A stretch of DNA of 64,000 nt from Clostridiaceae bacterium (GCA_904501755.1 CAJGBV010000005.1:22712-86711), one strand, 5' to 3'. Shown: positions 18,793 to 26,703, counted from the first letter of the stretch. The notes: a model not told the origin generated them from the sequence alone. Numbers and translations: made by a program.

Positions 18793-18821
18793 ATAATATA
18801 ATTTTCAGTAAATTATGTCAA
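18793..18821 (-). promoter_or_regulatory. promoter for phosphoglucomutase
   Basis: Minus strand: TTGACA, 17 bases, TATTAT, about 45 bases before the start codon. Confidence 0.65.
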
Positions 18822-18857
18822 TAGAAATAATTATAAAATACGACTATAATTATTATG

Positions 18858-18886
18858 TTGACAAAAATTAAATAGTGTGATAGAAT
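18858..18886 (+). promoter_or_regulatory. promoter of the lysine-riboswitch operon
   Basis: TTGACA (18858-18863) and TAGAAT (18881-18886) are separated by 17 bases. Transcription would start near 18893, just before the aptamer. Confidence 0.8.
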
Positions 18887-18899
18887 ATCTGCAATAAAA

Positions 18900-19062
18900 G
18901 ATAGAGGTGCGGTAGGTTATCAGTAGTCTTAAGTTTAATGCCCGACGGGGAAATACTTATGATGAAAGGAGCCGCCGCCGAAGATGACCTTTGGTAGAAG
19001 TGATTCTGGTAGTACAAAATAAGATTTGTACTACTGTCGCAGTTATTCTGCGGAGTGCTATC
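18900..19062 (+). promoter_or_regulatory. lysine riboswitch (L box) aptamer
   Basis: The conserved 5' signature GATAGAGGTGCGG, the internal AGTA, the GCCGCCGAAG segment (18971-18981) and the closing GGAGTGCTATC match the lysine riboswitch; GATAG (18900-18904) pairs with CTATC (19058-19062) to close it. The following gene is dapA, the expected target. High lysine should favour the terminator at 19106-19130 and shut off dapA-lysA. Confidence 0.92.
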
Positions 19063-19105
19063 GAAACCGGAATAATACATCGCTTCTTTGATGCTTCTGA
19101 TTTTG

Positions 19106-19130
19106 ATGGCCGATTTGTCGGCTATTTTTT
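19106..19130 (+). terminator. riboswitch-controlled intrinsic terminator
   Basis: An 8-bp stem (19106-19113 with 19118-19125, one G-U pair) with a four-base loop runs directly into T's. It lies between the lysine aptamer and dapA. Confidence 0.85.
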
Positions 19131-19159
19131 ATTGCAACATTCAATTGGAGGAAATCATA

Positions 19160-20044
19160 ATGAAAAAAACAGTATTTACAGGAATTGCAACTGCAATTAT
19201 CACACCACTTAATAAAGATGGAATTGACTATGAGGCGTTCGGTAGGCTTATTGATTGGCAGATAGAGGAAGGAGTAAATGCTCTTGTTGTATGCGGAACA
19301 ACAGGTGAAGGCTCAACTCTTACTGATGAAGAACACAGAGCTGCTATTGATTTTTCTGTTAAGAGAGTAAATGGAAGAATACCTGTTATTGCAGGAACCG
19401 GCTCTAATGACACAGCTTATGCAATAGAGCTTACAAAACATGCCTGTGAGTGTGGAGTTGACGGTGTCCTTGTGGTTACTCCTTATTACAATAAAGCTAC
19501 TCAGAAGGGTCTTATTGAAATGTTTACAGCGATTGCTGATGTTTCTACCGCTCCTGTTATTCTTTACAATGTTCCGTCGAGAACCGGCTGTAACATTGAG
19601 CCAAAAACCGTTGCTGCTCTTGCTGAACATCCAAACATAGTTGCTATCAAAGAAGCTTCCGGCAACATTTCTCAGATCGCGGAAATTATTCATCTTGTTG
19701 GTGATAAGATGGATGTGTATTCAGGAAATGATGACCAGATTGTTCCTATTCTTGCTCTTGGTGGAAAGGGCTGTATATCTGTACTTTCTAACCCATTGCC
19801 AAAGAAGAGTGTTGAGATATGTGATAAGTTTTTTGCAGGTGATGTTAAGGGTGCCGCAGAGCTTCAGCTTGAACTATTGCCTCTAATTAATGCACTGTTT
19901 TGTGAGGTTAATCCTATTCCTGTAAAATCTGCTATGTCAGTTATGGGATATTGTGATGAATATCTTCGTTCACCTCTCACTGTTATGGAAACAGAGCATC
20001 GTAATAAGCTTATTGAAGAAATGAAGAAGCAAGGTTTGGTTTAA
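19160..20044 (+). CDS. dapA: 4-hydroxy-tetrahydrodipicolinate synthase
   Basis: A 294-residue cytoplasmic TIM-barrel enzyme that condenses pyruvate with aspartate semialdehyde, the first committed step to diaminopimelate and lysine. The Schiff-base lysine is Lys164 in AIKEASG; the catalytic Tyr lies in YNVPSRTG and the substrate-binding CGTTGEGSTL is near residue 45. The ATG at 19160 follows GGAGGAAA; a longer in-frame start at 19088 would overlap the terminator and is rejected. It is controlled by the lysine riboswitch and followed by lysA after 2 bases. Confidence 0.96.
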   Translation: MKKTVFTGIATAIITPLNKDGIDYEAFGRLIDWQIEEGVNALVVCGTTGEGSTLTDEEHRAAIDFSVKRVNGRIPVIAGTGSNDTAYAIELTKHACECGVDGVLVVTPYYNKATQKGLIEMFTAIADVSTAPVILYNVPSRTGCNIEPKTVAALAEHPNIVAIKEASGNISQIAEIIHLVGDKMDVYSGNDDQIVPILALGGKGCISVLSNPLPKKSVEICDKFFAGDVKGAAELQLELLPLINALFCEVNPIPVKSAMSVMGYCDEYLRSPLTVMETEHRNKLIEEMKKQGLV

Positions 20045-20046
20045 AT

Positions 20047-21342
20047 ATGTTGAGTAAGAATATTACCATTAGTGAAAATGGTACCCTTGAATTTGCGGGA
20101 TACAACACAGTAGAACTTGCTCAGAAATACTCAACACCTCTTTATCTTATGGATGAAGAAATGATAAGAGAACGAATAAGAGTCTATAAAAAAGCACTTG
20201 AAGATTTTTTCCCAAGTGGCTCTGTCCCTGAATATGCAAGTAAAGCCTTTTCCTGTAAGCGTATTTATGAAATTGCAAGGGAAGAGGGTATAAACGTTGA
20301 CGTGGTATCTCCGGGTGAGCTTTATACTGCATATAAGGCAGGTTTCCCTATGGAAAAGTGTTTTTACCACGGAAACAGTAAAAGCTGTCAAGATATTGAA
20401 TTTGCTATTCAAAAGGGTATTGGTTGTTTTGTTGTAGATAATGTCAGTGAACTTTCGTTGATAGATAATATTTCCAAAAGTTACGGAGTTATTCAGAGGG
20501 TGATTTTAAGAGTAACACCGGGAATTGATCCACATACCCATAAAAAAATTTCAACAGGTTCGGTTGAGTCAAAATTTGGTATTCCTATAGATAACGGTGA
20601 TGCGGTTGAAGCTACTCGTAAAGCTTTATCACTCAAAAACGTTTCTTTGGAGGGATTTCATTGCCATATCGGTTCACAGATATTTGAGTCAGAACCTTTC
20701 GTAACCGCTGCTAAAGTAATGATTAAGTTTATGGTGAAAATCAAAAACGAACTTGGATTTATAGCAAGTACACTGAATCTTGGCGGAGGCTTTGGCGTTC
20801 AGTATACCGAAAATGACCCTGTAATTGATTATCGAGCTAAAATCGAAGAAGTTGCTGTGGCAGTTAATGAAATATGTAAGAACGAAAATTTCGAGGTTCC
20901 AAAGATACTTATGGAGCCGGGTAGAAGTTTGGTTGCTGATGCAGGTATGACACTTTACACTGTTAACAGTGTTAAAGAGATTAAGGATTATAGAAATTAT
21001 GTTTCTATTGATGGTGGTATGACTGATAATCCAAGATATGCTTTGTATGAGTCTGAGTACACTGTGTATAATGCTTCCAAAGCTTCAAAAGAAGCGGATT
21101 ACGTTGCTACTATCGCGGGACGTTGCTGCGAATCAGGCGATTTAATTCAAGAAAATGTTATGATTGCAAAGCCTGAAGAAAATGATATAATTGCTGTTGC
21201 TACTACAGGTGCATATAATTATTCGATGGCTTCAAATTATAACAGAGTTGCAAGACCTTGTGTTGTAATGCTTAATAGTGAAAAGGATTATATTGCTGTT
21301 AAACGTGAAACTCTTGATGATTTGATAAGTTTAGATGTATAA
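20047..21342 (+). CDS. lysA: diaminopimelate decarboxylase
   Basis: A 431-residue PLP enzyme that converts meso-diaminopimelate to L-lysine. The N-terminal barrel carries the PLP lysine in YASKAF (Lys66), HIGSQIF and the phosphate-binding GGGFG. The C-terminal domain carries EPGRSLVADAG, CCESGD and the final GAYNYSMASNYN loop. It is full length. The start lies 2 bases after dapA with a modest AAGG upstream, so both genes share the riboswitch-controlled transcript and end at the terminator that follows. Confidence 0.95.
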   Translation: MLSKNITISENGTLEFAGYNTVELAQKYSTPLYLMDEEMIRERIRVYKKALEDFFPSGSVPEYASKAFSCKRIYEIAREEGINVDVVSPGELYTAYKAGFPMEKCFYHGNSKSCQDIEFAIQKGIGCFVVDNVSELSLIDNISKSYGVIQRVILRVTPGIDPHTHKKISTGSVESKFGIPIDNGDAVEATRKALSLKNVSLEGFHCHIGSQIFESEPFVTAAKVMIKFMVKIKNELGFIASTLNLGGGFGVQYTENDPVIDYRAKIEEVAVAVNEICKNENFEVPKILMEPGRSLVADAGMTLYTVNSVKEIKDYRNYVSIDGGMTDNPRYALYESEYTVYNASKASKEADYVATIAGRCCESGDLIQENVMIAKPEENDIIAVATTGAYNYSMASNYNRVARPCVVMLNSEKDYIAVKRETLDDLISLDV

Positions 21343-21345
21343 AAA

Positions 21346-21374
21346 AATAACGGAGAATTTCTCCGTTATTTTTA
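21346..21374. terminator. bidirectional terminator, lysA/purF-like
   Basis: An 11-bp stem (21346-21356 with 21360-21370), ATT loop, flanked by A's and T's between converging genes. Confidence 0.8.
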
Positions 21375-22784
21375 TTATTCTTTACCATTCCAACAGTAAG
21401 TACAGAGTTTGTTTTTGTCAATACCGATTGCATTGAGCATATCGTCAAGTCTGTTATAACGTAGCGTTGTGAAATGTAGCTTCTGACAAATATTGTTTAC
21501 CATAGCTTCATATTCAACGCTGTCCGGATCAGCATATAATGAAAGCCTTTCTTTGCTTATTTCATCGGTGCCTTCAAGTTCACTGATTGCTTTTCTTGTT
21601 ATTAATTCCATTTCGCTGCTCGAACGAGAAAAACTAAGATATTTACACCCAAAAAGAATTGGAGGACAGGCAGGTCGAATATGAACTTCTTTAGCACCAC
21701 ATTCATATAAGAAATCGGTTGTTTCACGCATCTGTGTACCGCGTACAATAGAGTCGTCAATCAAAAGAAGCTTTTTGTCTTCTATAAGGTCGTGGATGGG
21801 TATAAGCTTCATTTTTGCAATAAGATTACGCTTATTTTGATGTGGAGGCGTAAAAGAGCGTGGCCAAGTAGGAGTATATTTAACAAACGGTCTGGAATAG
21901 GGAACACCGGATTCGTTGGCGTAGCCGATAGCGTGGGCAATACCGGAATCAGGAATGCCTGCAACAATATCAGGAACTATATTATCTCTGTTGGCTATTG
22001 CTTTACCGCAATTATTACGCATTTTTTCAACACTGATTCCTTCGTAAGATGACGAAGGGTAGCCGTAATAGACCCATAAAAATGTGCATATTTTCATATC
22101 TGTGCCAGGATTAACTAAAGTTTTAACAGAATCGGGAGTAATTACGGTGATTTCACCCGGACCAAGTTCTTTATAGTCGTTATATCCAAGATTAAGGTAA
22201 GCGAAACTTTCGAAACTATAGCAAAATCCGTTGTCGCTTTTGCCTATTGAAATTGGAGTTCTGCCCATTTTATCACGGGCGGCATATATTCCTTTTGGGG
22301 TAAGGATGAGCATACTTATTGAACCATCTATAATGTCCTGAGCATATCTGATACCCTCAATAAAATTTTCCTTTTGATTGATAATTGCTGCTACTAATTC
22401 CGTAGGATTAATTTCGCCGTTTCTCATTTCGAAAAAATGAGTGTTTTTAGAAATTACTTTTTTATAGATTTCGTCAGCATTGTTTATTTTTCCTACTGTA
22501 GAAATAGCATACGAGCCATGGTGTGAACGAATTAAAATCGGTTGTGCTTCATAATCAGATATACAAGCTATACCAAGATTACCGCTCATAGTACTAAATT
22601 CATCATAAAACTTTGTTCTGAAAGGGGCGTTTTCAATATTGTGAATGGATTTATCGAAGCCGTTTGTATCACTGTAAACCGCCATGCCTGCACGACGAGT
22701 ACCTAAGTGCGAGTGATAATCAACTCCATAAAATAAATCAAACACACAATCTTCTTTTGAAGCAACGCCAAAAAAACCACCCAT
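21375..22784 (-). CDS. amidophosphoribosyltransferase-like protein lacking the N-terminal Cys
   Basis: A 469-residue PurF homologue. The C-terminal phosphoribosyltransferase half keeps the PRPP loop LLLIDDSIVRGTQ, and a CTYC motif near the C-terminus may be an iron-sulfur ligand pair. The N-terminal Ntn-hydrolase half begins MGGFFGVAS, where true PurF has a processed N-terminal Cys nucleophile (CGVFG type); here that position is Gly. Ammonia release from glutamine by the usual mechanism therefore looks impossible. The start at 22784 is supported by AAAGGAA. It is not next to other purine genes and is often labelled purF in databases. It may be a divergent paralogue with an ammonia-dependent or regulatory role. 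Confidence 0.8.
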   Translation of the reverse strand: MGGFFGVASKEDCVFDLFYGVDYHSHLGTRRAGMAVYSDTNGFDKSIHNIENAPFRTKFYDEFSTMSGNLGIACISDYEAQPILIRSHHGSYAISTVGKINNADEIYKKVISKNTHFFEMRNGEINPTELVAAIINQKENFIEGIRYAQDIIDGSISMLILTPKGIYAARDKMGRTPISIGKSDNGFCYSFESFAYLNLGYNDYKELGPGEITVITPDSVKTLVNPGTDMKICTFLWVYYGYPSSSYEGISVEKMRNNCGKAIANRDNIVPDIVAGIPDSGIAHAIGYANESGVPYSRPFVKYTPTWPRSFTPPHQNKRNLIAKMKLIPIHDLIEDKKLLLIDDSIVRGTQMRETTDFLYECGAKEVHIRPACPPILFGCKYLSFSRSSSEMELITRKAISELEGTDEISKERLSLYADPDSVEYEAMVNNICQKLHFTTLRYNRLDDMLNAIGIDKNKLCTYCWNGKE

Positions 22785-22883
22785 AATTCTTTTCCTTTCA
22801 AACTTTATTACCTTAACATTATAACAAAAACTATAATACAAATAAAGAGGAAATTTGAAAAAATTTGATTTTTTACATAGTAG

Positions 22884-22915
22884 AAAAACATAGCCTGAAA
22901 ATAGGCTATGTTTTT
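22884..22915 (-). terminator. terminator of the ATC-hydrolase-like gene
   Basis: A perfect 13-bp stem (22884-22896 with 22903-22915), six-base loop, five-T tail on the minus strand. Confidence 0.8.
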
Positions 22916-22941
22916 GTGTAAAAGTCTAAAAAGTTTGTAGA

Positions 22942-23436
22942 TTATTTCTTATGATAGCGAAGACTGCAAACATCGTCACCCTTAGCGATACATTTTGGTA
23001 GTTCAAGAACACTGCCGTAGCACTGACCGATACCGTGGTCGCCACACATTGCAATATCACAGAGCATTGCAATTTCCTCATCGGAACAACCCGCTTTTTG
23101 CCAAGCTTTGACTAATGGACAATAGTGAAAATCAATAGAAAGTTTATCGTCGGTCGATTCTAAAATTTTCATTTCAAAAACAAGCTGCGCAGGTTTTGTG
23201 AATAGAGTTTTGTGAAGTCCTTTAAGGCTGTCGGTGTTGCCTTTTTTTACAAGGTCAGCTCCTTGGGATAATCCGCAACGCTTAATAGCGGCACTGCCAA
23301 AATCCTTAGGGTCAAGACCGCGCTTTTTTGCCTCGTCACAAAGCAGATAAAGCCAGAAGGCTCTGTGCTCAAGCTGTGCACGGATAGCTTGAAGAAGTCC
23401 GTTTTTATATTTTGGTTCATTTACAACTTTACTCAT
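22942..23436 (-). CDS. L-2-amino-thiazoline-4-carboxylate hydrolase-like protein
   Basis: A 164-residue soluble protein with the pattern HYCPLVKAWQKAGCSDEEI and CDIAMCGDHG, which I associate with the ATC-hydrolase family (named for a Pseudomonas enzyme that opens thiazoline rings to make cysteine). Most clostridial members are uncharacterised. Seven cysteines are present, two of them in the family core. It is transcribed alone, with a promoter at 23482-23510 and its own terminator. The family assignment is moderately sure; the substrate is unknown. Confidence 0.62.
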   Translation of the reverse strand: MSKVVNEPKYKNGLLQAIRAQLEHRAFWLYLLCDEAKKRGLDPKDFGSAAIKRCGLSQGADLVKKGNTDSLKGLHKTLFTKPAQLVFEMKILESTDDKLSIDFHYCPLVKAWQKAGCSDEEIAMLCDIAMCGDHGIGQCYGSVLELPKCIAKGDDVCSLRYHKK

Positions 23437-23481
23437 AACAATTCTCCTTTTGTTTTGAAGAGTAATGTGGTTTGTAAAACG

Positions 23482-23510
23482 ATTATACCATATATAAGTC
23501 GATGCCTCAA
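23482..23510 (-). promoter_or_regulatory. promoter for the ATC-hydrolase-like gene
   Basis: Minus strand: TTGAGG, 17 bases, TATAAT, about 45 bases before the start. Confidence 0.55.
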
Positions 23511-23521
23511 TAGTTTTATTA

Positions 23522-23614
23522 AATATTCTCAGTATAAAAAAAAGACCTTTCTCAAGTTAATCCTCAGCGCATAAATCGCTGACGATTTTTAACGAAAAAT
23601 CTTCTGAGAATATT
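23522..23614. repeat. 93-bp structured element with 11-bp terminal inverted repeats
   Basis: AATATTCTCAG (23522-23532) is matched by CTGAGAATATT (23604-23614). Between them are two further hairpins: CAGCG/CGCTG (around 23565-23582) and GATTTTT/AAAAATC (around 23584-23601). It is non-coding and may be a small MITE-like insertion or a structured RNA. It lies in the long gap 23437-23931, which holds no gene. Confidence 0.45.
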
Positions 23615-23700
23615 GTATTCGAAAATGCTGAAATGTCAACAAAAATTCCTCTGACAATGAATTACATTAGGTTTTGGTTCCGTTTAGTGATGTGTATGAA

Positions 23701-23724
23701 TTCGTGTGAACTTTCGTGTGAACT
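23701..23724. repeat. tandem 12-bp direct repeat
   Basis: TTCGTGTGAACT occurs twice back to back (23701-23712, 23713-23724), with degenerate GTGTGA and GTGTAT copies on either side. It is non-coding. A protein-binding site is possible but no target promoter is visible. Confidence 0.4.
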
Positions 23725-23818
23725 TTTTACTATTTTGTGTGATTTTTTAGTGTATTTTACGATATTTTTTCAATAAATTAATTTTTAAAAATAACCTCTA
23801 AAGCCTTATGAATAAAGG

Positions 23819-23842
23819 AAAACCGCCATAAATGGCGGTTTT
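23819..23842 (-). terminator. terminator of the DUF4097 gene
   Basis: A 10-bp stem AAAACCGCCA (23819-23828) with 23833-23842. The T tail on the minus strand is interrupted (TTTTCC), so strength is uncertain. Confidence 0.55.
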
Positions 23843-23931
23843 CTGGTTGCGAAAGAGTAACCAAACGTAGCAGAATTGAGGTAAAAGTAAGCAAAAGTAG
23901 TGTGCGATCAGTTCGGCAAATTGGAATTTGT

Positions 23932-24588
23932 CTAACTGTTTTTGTTTCCCTGCTCAATCGTGATTTTGACATTGCCTGTATCTGTGATAATCTCACATTT
24001 TTCGTCTGCGATTACTTTTGGAATATCAATTTTGCCTGTGTCGCTTTCAGCAAAAACAACTTTATCTGTAAGGAAGCTTCCCGTAACATTGCCTGTATCT
24101 GTTTTAATAATAACCTCACTTGCGTCACAATCTTCAAAGTTCACATTGCCTGTACCTGTTTCGATTGTTAGTTTTCCTGTTGTGATTACATCATCTAATA
24201 AAACATTTCCTGTATCGGTTTCAAGTGAGATATTACCATATTCACTTTTTCCTAAATATACTGTTATTTTTGGTGTGCGAAGTTTTATGCCTATATCCTC
24301 GTACCATTTTTGGTCGTCAACAATTTCAATTCGCAATGTGTTTTCTTTTACTGTGACAGAATGATTTGCATTCTTTTCTTCCTCACAAATAATGAAAGTG
24401 CTTGGGTTTTCGGAAAGGATGAATTGAATATCTGCGGTATCTGTTGTGATTTTTATATCATTGAAATTTTCTTTAATCTCGTATTCGTGCGTTTCTATTT
24501 CATAAGGTCTTGCCAAACTGTATAAAACGATACCTGCAACCAATACCAAGAGAAAAGTTGCAAATATCCATATAATTGACTTCTTCAT
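23932..24588 (-). CDS. DUF4097-type beta-helix membrane-anchored protein
   Basis: A 218-residue protein with one N-terminal membrane anchor (about residues 4-25) and an extracellular or lumenal right-handed beta-solenoid. The repeated rung motif is TDTGNV or TGTGNV (at least six near-copies between about residues 125 and 213). Such proteins (DUF4097, sometimes annotated as putative adhesins) often accompany envelope-stress or PspC-like systems; no such partner is visible here. The ATG at 24588 follows GAGG by about 7 bases. It has its own promoter at 24631-24659. Function unknown. Confidence 0.72.
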   Translation of the reverse strand: MKKSIIWIFATFLLVLVAGIVLYSLARPYEIETHEYEIKENFNDIKITTDTADIQFILSENPSTFIICEEEKNANHSVTVKENTLRIEIVDDQKWYEDIGIKLRTPKITVYLGKSEYGNISLETDTGNVLLDDVITTGKLTIETGTGNVNFEDCDASEVIIKTDTGNVTGSFLTDKVVFAESDTGKIDIPKVIADEKCEIITDTGNVKITIEQGNKNS

Positions 24589-24630
24589 AATCAATCCTCG
24601 TTTTTTACAAATTCAAGTTTGTCTAATTGA

Positions 24631-24659
24631 ATTATACCATAAATCGTTGCACTTTTCAA
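24631..24659 (-). promoter_or_regulatory. promoter for the DUF4097 gene
   Basis: Minus strand: TTGAAA, 17 bases, TATAAT. The -35 abuts the tandem-hairpin array, which therefore forms the upstream flank of this promoter. Confidence 0.65.
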
Positions 24660-24660
24660 T

Positions 24661-24826
24661 GATATATCGCTAATGCGATATGATATACGGCAAAGCCGTA
24701 TGATATATTTGCGTTGCAAATATGATATAATATCCGTTCCCTTCATACGCGAAGCGTATAGCATCTGCGGAGCAGATATCATAGCGTCAGCTATATCATC
24801 CGTGACCATCGGGAACGGATATCATT
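24661..24826. repeat. tandem short-hairpin array with ATATCA linkers (array 1)
   Basis: At least six tiny palindromes with 3-4 base loops are joined by GATAT/ATATC linkers: 24664-24681, 24685-24701, 24705-24723, then 24745-24759, 24763-24777 and 24781-24794. The last three are nested inside an outer 12-bp stem, ATATCCGTTCCC (24730-24741) with GGGAACGGATAT (24811-24822). It is non-coding and lies between the tmRNA terminator and the DUF4097 promoter. It resembles the array at 54766-54896. Confidence 0.7.
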
Positions 24827-24828
24827 AT

Positions 24829-24867
24829 AAAAAACCTCTTTTGCTCGGTAGACAAAAGAGGTTTTTT
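24829..24867 (-). terminator. ssrA terminator
   Basis: A 15-bp stem (24829-24843 with 24853-24867) with a terminal T run on the minus strand, immediately after the tmRNA 3' end. Confidence 0.8.
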
Positions 24868-24870
24868 ACA

Positions 24871-25216
24871 TGGTGGAGGCGAGGGGAGTCGAACCCCTGT
24901 CCAAAAATCGTTCCACACGGGCTTCTCCGAGCGCAGACATTTATTTAAGTTCCCTTTACCATACGGGAAATGTCACCCTTACGGTATCGGTAGCTCAAAG
25001 TCATGACAAAGGGATGAGCAACCCTTCGTTCACGTACGCCGCTAAATGACGCCTTCGCTGAGCCGCGGCACTCTCAGGTCAGACGGCTGCCTAATTAGGC
25101 AGCAAGAGCAACTTTATTGTTGTCGTTTAATTTTAAATTTGTGAGTTTTTAGGTGGTCCCACAACCACCGCTCGCTTCCTATGCTTCACGGTCCCTGTCG
25201 AAACCTTTACGCCCCC
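24871..25216 (-). ncRNA. ssrA: transfer-messenger RNA (tmRNA)
   Basis: A 346-base tmRNA that rescues stalled ribosomes. The 5' end GGGGGCG (25210-25216) pairs with CGCCTCC before the encoded CCA (24871-24873), giving the alanyl acceptor stem, and the T arm around GGTTCGA-like GGGGTTCGACTCCCC is intact. The tag frame ends ...NDNNKVALAA followed by TAA at 25095-25097; ALAA is the usual degradation signal. The exact resume codon is not certain by eye. The smpB gene lies 4 bases upstream in the same direction. Confidence 0.95.
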
Positions 25217-25220
25217 ATAT

Positions 25221-25682
25221 TTAATGGTTTTGCTCTTTCAGTGCACGGTCAATATTTCTCGCGGCATCTTTTTTTGCAGCAACTGCTCTTTTATCATACA
25301 GCTTTTTACCCTTACAAAGTCCAACCTGTACCTTAACAAGAGAACCCTTGAAATATAATGATAGGGGAATAAGCGTAAGACCTTGCTGTTTAATAAGACC
25401 GAACATTCTCATTATCTCTCTTTTGTGAACAAGAAGTTTTCTGGGTCTTATGGGGTCCTTATTAAAAATATTCCCGAACTCATAAGGGCTTATGTGCATC
25501 TGCTTGATAATAAGCTCACCGTTATCAATACTGCACCAAGCATCCTTTAAATTAACATTGCCACCGCGAATCGACTTGATTTCGGTGCCGGAGAGTGATA
25601 TGCCGGCTTCGAAGCTTTCGAGAACAAAATATTCGTGGAAGGCTTTTTTATTTGTGGTTATGGTTTTGGTATTCTCCGACAT
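25221..25682 (-). CDS. smpB: SsrA-binding protein SmpB
   Basis: A 153-residue protein, the obligatory partner of tmRNA in trans-translation; it binds the tRNA-like domain and places it in the ribosomal A site. Recognisable features are the OB-fold start KAFHEYFVLESFEAGI, GTEIKSIRGGNVNLKDA, GLTLIPLSLYFKG and the basic C-terminal tail KKDAARNIDRALK that enters the mRNA channel. Full length. The gene and ssrA share one transcript from the promoter at 25716-25744. Confidence 0.97.
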   Translation of the reverse strand: MSENTKTITTNKKAFHEYFVLESFEAGISLSGTEIKSIRGGNVNLKDAWCSIDNGELIIKQMHISPYEFGNIFNKDPIRPRKLLVHKREIMRMFGLIKQQGLTLIPLSLYFKGSLVKVQVGLCKGKKLYDKRAVAAKKDAARNIDRALKEQNH

Positions 25683-25715
25683 ATTTATACTCCTTTCACA
25701 ATGTTACAGGACGAT

Positions 25716-25744
25716 ATTATATCACGAAAATTATTTATAGTCAA
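25716..25744 (-). promoter_or_regulatory. smpB-ssrA promoter
   Basis: Minus strand: TTGACT, 17 bases, TATAAT; start of transcription near 25709. Confidence 0.75.
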
Positions 25745-25881
25745 GTTGTGCAGTATCACTATTTTATGCATATTTTTTGTTTTGATTTGCATTTGATGCA
25801 AAAATATGCATAATTTTTGTGCGGATTTAGATAAAAAATGTTGAAAAATCAAGTTTTAAAGCTATAAATTAAAAATATCAC

Positions 25882-25910
25882 TTGAATTTTTATACATTTA
25901 ATGTTATAGT
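25882..25910 (+). promoter_or_regulatory. promoter of the amino-acid ABC operon
   Basis: TTGAAT (25882-25887), 17 bases, TATAGT (25905-25910), 34 bases before the start codon. Confidence 0.6.
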
Positions 25911-25943
25911 ATATGTACATTAAATTTATTGGAGGTAAATTTT

Positions 25944-26687
25944 ATGAAAAATATTAAAAGAATTTTCGCACTTGTTCTTGCACTTGCTCTTTGCGTAACC
26001 TGTTTTGCAGGCTGCGGCAAGGGAGATACTCTTGTTATGGGAACCAATGCCAGCTTCCCCCCTTATGAGTTTGTTGACGACAACGGAAATATTGTTGGTA
26101 TTGATGCTGAAATCGCACAGGCTATCGCTGATAAATTAGGCTATAAGCTTGAAATCAGAGATATGGAATTTGATTCACTTCTTACTGCTGTTGAATCCAA
26201 GTCTATTGACTTTGCTCTTGCAGGAATGACAGTTACTGATGAGCGTCTTCTTCAGGTTAATTTCTCAGATACATACGCTACAGGTGTTCAGGTAATTATT
26301 GTTAAAGAAGGCTCTGATATTGCTACCGCTGACGATTTAAGCGGAAAGGTTATCGGTGTTCAGTCCGGTACCACAGGTGACATTTATTGTACTGATGATT
26401 TTGGTCAGGATAACGTTAAGCAGTACGCTAACGGCGCTCTTGCTGTTGCTGCTCTTATGAACGGTCAGGTTGACTGTGTTGTTATTGATAATGAGCCTGC
26501 TAAGAATTATGTAAAAGCAAATGCTGGTCTTAAAATTCTTGAAACAGAATATGTAACTGAGGATTATGCTGCAGCTTTCTCTAAGGACAACACAGATCTT
26601 CTCAACAAGTTCAATGCTGCTCTTAAGGAACTCAAAGATGAAGGCAAAATTGATGAAATCATCAATAAATACATTCCCGCAGAGTAA
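25944..26687 (+). CDS. polar amino-acid ABC transporter, substrate-binding lipoprotein
   Basis: A 247-residue family 3 binding protein. A signal peptide ends in the lipobox FAGC (Cys near 23), followed by the typical mature start LVMGTNASFPPYEF, GIDAEIAQAIADKLG and the C-terminal EGKIDEIINKYI. It captures an amino acid (family members bind cystine, glutamine, histidine and others) outside the membrane and hands it to the permease encoded next. GGAGG 8 bases upstream fixes the ATG. A hairpin after the gene probably lowers expression of the two downstream genes relative to this one. Confidence 0.92.
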   Translation: MKNIKRIFALVLALALCVTCFAGCGKGDTLVMGTNASFPPYEFVDDNGNIVGIDAEIAQAIADKLGYKLEIRDMEFDSLLTAVESKSIDFALAGMTVTDERLLQVNFSDTYATGVQVIIVKEGSDIATADDLSGKVIGVQSGTTGDIYCTDDFGQDNVKQYANGALAVAALMNGQVDCVVIDNEPAKNYVKANAGLKILETEYVTEDYAAAFSKDNTDLLNKFNAALKELKDEGKIDEIINKYIPAE

Positions 26688-26703
26688 TTAATTGTTAAAT
26701 CAC

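Noticed and set aside
19313..19693. A 126-residue leftward frame
   Set aside because: It is antisense to dapA; the dapA motifs are unambiguous.
24591..24809. A 72-residue leftward frame inside hairpin array 1
   Set aside because: It covers the palindromes and the SigA promoter of the DUF4097 gene, has no ribosome site, and its composition is set by the repeats.
24661..24826. Possible CRISPR array
   Set aside because: Units are 15-25 bases with variable palindromes and only a six-base constant linker; there are no repeats of about 30 bases, no spacers and no cas genes.
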